Of a stretch of DNA of 64,000 bases, positions 59,285 to 64,000 are shown piece by piece. Numbering within the stretch: position 1 is the stretch's first letter; every line of letters begins with the position of its first letter. Under the pieces are notes generated by a model. The model saw only the letters and a program-made list of their open reading frames with translations, was not told the origin of the DNA and did no database searches. Both the position numbers and the translations under genes were made by a program. This DNA comes from Cheiracanthium punctorium (taxonomy: Eukaryota; Arthropoda; Arachnida; Araneae; Cheiracanthiidae). Location: assembly GCA_038373885.1 (NCBI GenBank), contig JAWZYV010019444.1, positions 186,001 through 250,000 of the forward strand, given 5' to 3'.

Positions 59285-59984
59285 CAGTCGAGAGTCGATA
59301 ATTCGGGACCGACACCGACTCGGATTACTGAAAACTCGGATTATGCGAACTGCATTATAAAATCGGTTTCATGTTCAGTACGTGCAGAGGGATCAAATAG
59401 CGATAAAATAACGAGCACACAGATTTGTAAGCATGAAAAAGTGTTTTAAATAGCATCACACTTACTTTATTTAATGTTTAAATAAATTAATTTAAAGTTG
59501 TTTATTTTGGGGCAGAAAGTTTAGACCTAAAATAACGACGAGCAGAAACTTTCGGACGAACAGCTGGCGTGTGCACGCCGGCAACAGCCAGCTGTCGTCC
59601 AAAAAAAAAAACGGTCTCTAGATCTAGAGCACGCGATGAACGTTTCCGATATCGTCTCGCCATCTTGCTGGTAGTTAAGTCGAGCGATGGCAACGGCTGC
59701 CCTTTTTCCAGCATTGGGCAATCTATCCAGCTGTTCTCGCATTCTTCCGTTTTTCAGCAGATGTCAGTGCTGTTAAAAATAATCGTGACCATTGTTTTAC
59801 GGGAAATGACGTGCTAAAAAGGTAAAGGACTCTCGCGGAGCTATGTCACCCGCAACTATTTTTATAGAAATCAAATCTATTCTTCGTGACTGGCAACATA
59901 CAAAACATCAGAGTTGGGTGTTCCCAGAGCGGGAACACTGCGCGTTAAAGGGTTAAGAGGACTCGCATTAGCGGGACTCTACTG
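59285..59984. mobile_element. pogo/Tigger-type element, non-autonomous
   Basis: The left end CAGTCGAGAGTCGATAATTC and the inverted right end CAGTAGAGTCCCGCTAATGC resemble pogo/Tigger termini. TA flanks both sides (59283-59284 and 59985-59986). No transposase remains. A family-A TTAA MITE occupies its right half. Confidence 0.7.
59555..59952 (+). mobile_element. TTAA-type MITE, family A, copy 6, 5'-truncated
   Basis: The right end GCGCGTTAAAGGG and TTAA (59953-59956) are intact, as is the palindrome at 59918-59938. The left terminus and most of the left foldback arm are missing. Homology begins around the CAGCCAGCTGTCGTC segment. It lies inside the Tigger element. Confidence 0.8.
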
Positions 59985-60940
59985 TAAATAAAATAAATAA
60001 ATGATAATAATAACAAGAGTCAACACTCGATAACAAAAAATTGTTGGCATACTGCTTCTGTCGTTTCTCTTTCTTAAGACAAAACTAAGACTTTTTAAAA
60101 TGACTAATTTTACATAATCTTCCTCGGAACGGCCTAATTTTAAAGTATTAAAATGTCATTGCTGATTTTTCTTTCTGAATGTTCGTCTGGTATTTCAATT
60201 CATACGCTTACAAAGAACTTGTGCCCTGTTGATTGAAAGCTGTACAAGCATCGTTAAAAGTTTAAAACAGTTATAGGAAATAATGATTATTTTTGACCAA
60301 CATCGAAATTATCTCCCAGACTTCCTGAAAAAAAGACAGCGCCGATGACCGGTAGTTGCAATGAAATGAGGAAGAAACACGAAAGAAAATACACAAGATG
60401 ATTCACGCAGCTGGTCAATCAGCGATACAATGGATGACACACTTTGACTAACGTATATATTTTTGTTTTCTTTGCCAGTTCCCTGTGATGTTGTTTAAAA
60501 AGTTAGACGGGAAAACTAGTACTTGTTTACAAGGTATAAGGAAAAAAAAAAAGTTAGTTTTCTCCCATTAAATCAGTCCTTTACTGGTTTATTGCGCTGC
60601 ATTTAGAAAGTATGACACACACAGTTTATAGACCGTGTCTCTATAAACCAAATTTCATGTCGTTATATTGATAATCAAACTGACAGATCACGAACGTCTA
60701 AGAATCAAGATCTGATGATTAAGCAGAATGTGATTCCTGGTATACAGAGCTAATTTTGTAGTCATGTTTCCACAGCGGCGAATGCAGAAGAATTATAAGG
60801 AAGGGGTGATCAACTGATCAGTAGGACGAAGCATTTGTCAGAGATCGGTTATTCTTTTTTTTTTATCTGCTCATTTTTAATTTTGTGCTAACTTTCGCGA
60901 ATGTTAGTCGCCACGTCGCCACTCGGCAAATGGTGATTAG
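59985..60940. other. AT-rich sequence without supported features
   Basis: CCTCGGAACGGCCTAATTTTAA at 60122 matches a segment at 39601. Nothing else was identified. Confidence 0.4.
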
Positions 60941-62133
60941 TAGACCACGGATTATATGCAATCGCATATTTGCATATGCAATTGCATATTTCAGGTGTTT
61001 TTGATGATTTTGCATAAAATGACGCATTTTCACTGTTGGGTGCATATTTCAATCTCTTTAGCTTTGAATTTGTAACTTTTTTTACCTCCCTTTCAGTATT
61101 TTTTTTTCTTTAACTCTTTAAGTCCCACGCTTTGAAAAATTTATACAACTTCAGGTTCCTAGCAAAATAGCATATAAGCTTCCAAATTTTTTTCGTGTGT
61201 ATTTGCAACAATTTAAATTAAAGTCAGCCTATATATTAAAATTTCAGAAATTGCTAGAATGAAAGCAAGCATGCCAACCCTGATGCATACGTGGATTTCG
61301 GATTATGGACAAGACTTAACTCCAGAAAGGATGTAGTTAATGCTTTGGACAGCATTGATTCTTCTTCTCTTTTCATTGCGGAAGAAATGCTTAGTGATAT
61401 GTCCATACGAAAAGGTCTATCGATAATCGAAACAGATTTTTCCTTCTTAACATCAGACATCACAAAATTAGAATATCAAAATCTGCTTCTGAGTGATGTA
61501 ATGAGTCAAGTTGTAAAAGTAGGAATGTAAGTGTGGTAAGATTCCAAAGTCATTAGAAGAAGTAATCAGTGAGAAACTAAATTTCATTTTATATAAAAAT
61601 TCAGGATTTTTTGCAGTGAATAAAATAAATAATTTTATTAATGGCAAGGGGAGTGAATTGCCGGAAAAAGTAGAACCATCCAAAGCGAAATATTATAAGT
61701 ACTGTCCAGTGACATGCGTTGATGTTGAAAGAGCATTTTCAGCATATAAAATGTTTTTAAATGATAAAAGACAAAGCCTTACTATTGAAAATTTAGAAAA
61801 ACACTTAGTTGTGTATTGCAACAAAAATTACTGAAAGCAGTTTTAATTCATATTTCATATCACTAAGATTGTGAATAAAAATTTCAGATTCTGTCTTTCA
61901 TTATGTTTTGAAGTTTCAAACAGAAAAAAATGTGTCATAATTGCAAATTAAGTGATAGAAAATACTTTTACAAGTAAATACGTTTTTATTTTCTGCTAAT
62001 ATGTGAATATTTTTTCAGTTATTTGGTGCTTATTTTTAGATTTTTAGTGCATATTTTTAGATTTTTAGTGCATATTTTTAGATTTTTTGATGCATATTTT
62101 CTCACTTTTTAAGTGCATATAATACGCGGTCTA
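60941..62133 (+). mobile_element. hAT element with transposase remnant, perfect TSD
   Basis: The ends TAGACCACGGATTATATGCA and, inverted, TAGACCGCGTATTATATGCA match at 18 of 20 positions. GTGATTAG flanks both sides exactly. Subterminal TGCATAT repeats occur at both ends, with three spaced copies of GCATATTTTTAGATTTTT-like sequence near 62030-62100. Such repeats are usual hAT transposase binding sites. The 1193-bp element carries the C-terminal part of a transposase broken by a frameshift. Confidence 0.95.
61291..61834 (+). pseudogene. hAT transposase C-terminal half, frameshifted
   Basis: Two plus-strand frames, 61291-61530 and 61616-61834, are parts of one ancestral reading frame. The second frame can be followed upstream to about 61538, so the break lies around 61528-61538. 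The second part contains VDVERAFSAYKMFLNDKRQS and LEKHLVVYCN, the hAT dimerisation domain of the group related to CGGBP1. The first part resembles the region just upstream in that group. The BED finger and catalytic core are absent. It is a dead transposase. Confidence 0.8.
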
Positions 62134-62331
62134 GTGATTAGAAAAATTCTTACTGATGTAAAAATTCAGGTCTACTCGATATAGTGGGGAGTGAATGCTA
62201 CACTCAGAGTTAAAAAAATAATGGAATTGACTTAGTTCCTCTCAACACAGCTCCATGTGGACGGGGATTTTCTGAAATAAACAGAGTTAAAATTGCCTTT
62301 CGTTCGCCAGTCCAAGAAGTATCGTTTAGAT
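62134..62331. other. Short spacer between two hAT insertions
   Basis: This is unique-looking sequence containing the target duplications of the neighbouring elements. No gene was seen. Confidence 0.5.
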
Positions 62332-62703
62332 CAGTGTTTCTCTTTTTTGATTGACAGCACACTGAAATTATTTGCGGCACACCTGAATATAAAAATTGCA
62401 AAAGTTGTATGATACATAAATTTACATAAGTATAAAAAAATTACTTATTTGCAAAAAAATATTAATAAAAGGGCTGAGCCGGTTTGTCATGGGTGTTGGC
62501 TGCAAACAGCTCTTCACAAAATTGGCAGAACGTTTTTCCATGCTATGAAATAAAAGTTTCACGCTTCATACTGTATATAGCTCAGTGAAAATGAACAATG
62601 CAGCCCATGATAAATAGAAAATGTCATGTCGCTGATATGACACCACGCAGTTTTAATAATTTTTCAATAACCCTCGCGGCGGCTCACAGGTTGAGAAACA
62701 CTG
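62332..62703. mobile_element. hAT (Charlie-like) MITE with perfect TSD
   Basis: CAGTGTTTCTC at the left is mirrored by GAGAAACACTG at the right, and GTTTAGAT flanks both sides exactly. GCACAC...GCGGCACACC at the left and CGCGGCGGCTCACAGGTTG at the right are characteristic of Charlie-type ends. The interior is noncoding. Confidence 0.95.
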
Positions 62704-63284
62704 GTTTAGATGATCTAATGAAGATGAAATGTAATGGAGTGTCCATTAACGAGTATGACCCAGGTGCAGCTATAACCCTGAGGTAGATAAGACCCTGAGC
62801 AAGAGCATGGCAGATGGCTGAAATGTGAAGGTCCAGGGTTCTGGCTTACACCGTAAGTGTCGATGTTACGGTCTGGAGTTTTGGGCGGTACTCTCCAGGT
62901 GTAACGCGAATACGCATTAGAACGCTTTAAGGAGTCCCCCCCCCGCCCCCTAGGCAGATATCCCTCGTGTAGATTTGCCTAAACATATTACACTCACACA
63001 TATATATTCTGTGTTGGGATGATACGAAAGAAAAAGAGGCATAATACATATACGCATTATGGAGAGTATGTATTATTTTTGCTTTTTTCCCCCCATCTTC
63101 TCTTTTTTTCATCTTTTTTTTTCTTTGCATATAAAAAATGTAAATGCCATTCATTATCATTTACTAATTGTCTGGCAGTAAACAAAATTAAGCTGAATGG
63201 ATTTAAAATCCTATCATGAATTACTCAATTTAAAATCCTTATTATTTATGAAATAAAGATTTTCAGTTAGGCGAGGATTATCTT
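62704..63284. other. Mixed sequence, possible SINE-like patch
   Basis: 62780-62870 has a weak pol III-like layout (GAGCATGGCAGATGG then GGTCCAGGGTTCTGG), too poor to call. A C9 run is at 62937. The remainder is AT-rich. Confidence 0.3.
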
Positions 63285-63440
63285 GAACCCATGTTGAACC
63301 TACTCGCTCTCATCATTAGAAAGATGCAACGGGGAGACTCGCAACGCCAGACCCCAGCGGAGCATGCACAGAAACACGCTGGGAAGCAACATAGATCGTA
63401 AAAGGAGAGTATTTTCCGTTGCGTCTTTCTAATGCGCTTA
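63285..63440. mobile_element. Foldback MITE family C, copy 3
   Basis: AACCCATGTTGAACCTACTC at the left matches copy 1. CATCATTAGAAAGATGCAACG pairs with the inverse of CGTTGCGTCTTTCTAATGCG at the right. The centre is GC-rich and unrelated to copy 1. The right end is less well preserved. Confidence 0.65.
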
Positions 63441-64000
63441 ACTGCAGAAGGGAGGCGATCTGCCACTGTGTTTTAGTTCTGTTTGTTAGTTAGTTGTTTT
63501 TAATTATCTGAACATGCAAAAAGATAGTTTTGGCTTAAATTTTATGGCTTAAAATAAAAACAAAGTAATATAAATTTAATAAATATGGGGATAATCAAAC
63601 AAACTTCGTATTTTAATTTTTAAATGCGCTATTATTTTTATTGTAATATGTACTCTAATTGCACATATATGGTTTAAATGAATTTTTTAAGACAAAAAAA
63701 AGTTTCGATAAATTATTTGTGATAATTTATTAATACTTTCCGTGCATGCACACGAACACACCAGTAAAAATATATACATTTAAATAAATATATATTTGAC
63801 AATACACACAGAAAAATTTTTACTTAAAGAATTCAATGTCTAAGCAACAGGATTGAAAATAAAATATTTCAAGGGCCTTATGAATTTTTAAGAAGAGGTT
63901 TAGAGTTTTCATTCAATCATTATAAATATTTAAAATGCTTCATCTTTCGTTTTTTCCTCTGCCGTTTCTGGAGGAAAAAATCCTTCGAAATTTGCTTTCG
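63441..64000. other. AT-rich sequence without features
   Basis: No repeats with ends, no plausible exon. The window ends inside this stretch. Confidence 0.45.

Noticed and set aside
62780..62870. Pol III-type SINE head
   Set aside because: The A- and B-box-like motifs match too poorly and no body or tail could be delimited.

Overview
This is AT-rich eukaryotic nuclear DNA with no recognisable intact gene. No open frame reaches 150 codons. There are no operons, ribosome binding sites, rRNA genes or convincing tRNA genes. What can be supported is mostly transposable-element sequence, nearly all of it DNA transposons: hAT, piggyBac-like (TTAA), Tc1/mariner, pogo/Tigger and Helitron. Satellite-type tandem arrays, large inverted repeats and simple repeats make up the rest. 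No LINE or LTR reverse-transcriptase fragment was seen. The element mix and the thin coding content suggest an arthropod, perhaps a chelicerate such as a spider. That placement is an inference from general impression, not from a marker gene.

Layout. 1-480 is GC-richer sequence of unknown nature. 1224-2997 is a non-autonomous Helitron whose body is a 156-bp tandem array. 4690-5045 holds a two-unit tandem repeat related to the large array at 28-34 kb. 5.6-9.4 kb contains a tRNA-derived SINE-like block, a degraded hAT element with a second hAT MITE inside it, and a 200-bp foldback. 12.9-18.3 kb is dense in MITEs: one family-A and two family-B TTAA elements and two foldbacks. 19.9-26 kb has a 63-bp hAT MITE, one uncertain terminal-exon candidate, another family-A copy and a perfect 51-bp inverted repeat. 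27,949-33,836 is a triplicated ~1.96-kb unit, itself built from 86-bp and 173-bp subrepeats and a 30-bp perfect palindrome. At 34.6 kb lies a possible tetraspanin-like C-terminal exon with one frameshift. 37-40 kb and 50-51 kb carry more TTAA elements. 44.7-46.2 kb has two hAT elements with perfect 8-bp target duplications, one of which keeps a transposase C-terminus. 55-63 kb contains a mariner MITE, a pair of abutting TTAA MITEs, a hAT MITE, a Tigger element with a nested TTAA MITE, a 1.19-kb hAT with a frameshifted transposase remnant, and another hAT MITE.

The region reads as intron or intergenic DNA shaped by cut-and-paste elements, all of which look non-autonomous here. The best-supported calls have terminal inverted repeats together with exact target-site duplications, seen at six hAT insertions and several TTAA insertions. 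The most interesting internal signal is a subterminal palindrome in the family-A TTAA elements. Its two arms have changed together between copies, which suggests selection on dyad symmetry, perhaps a transposase site.
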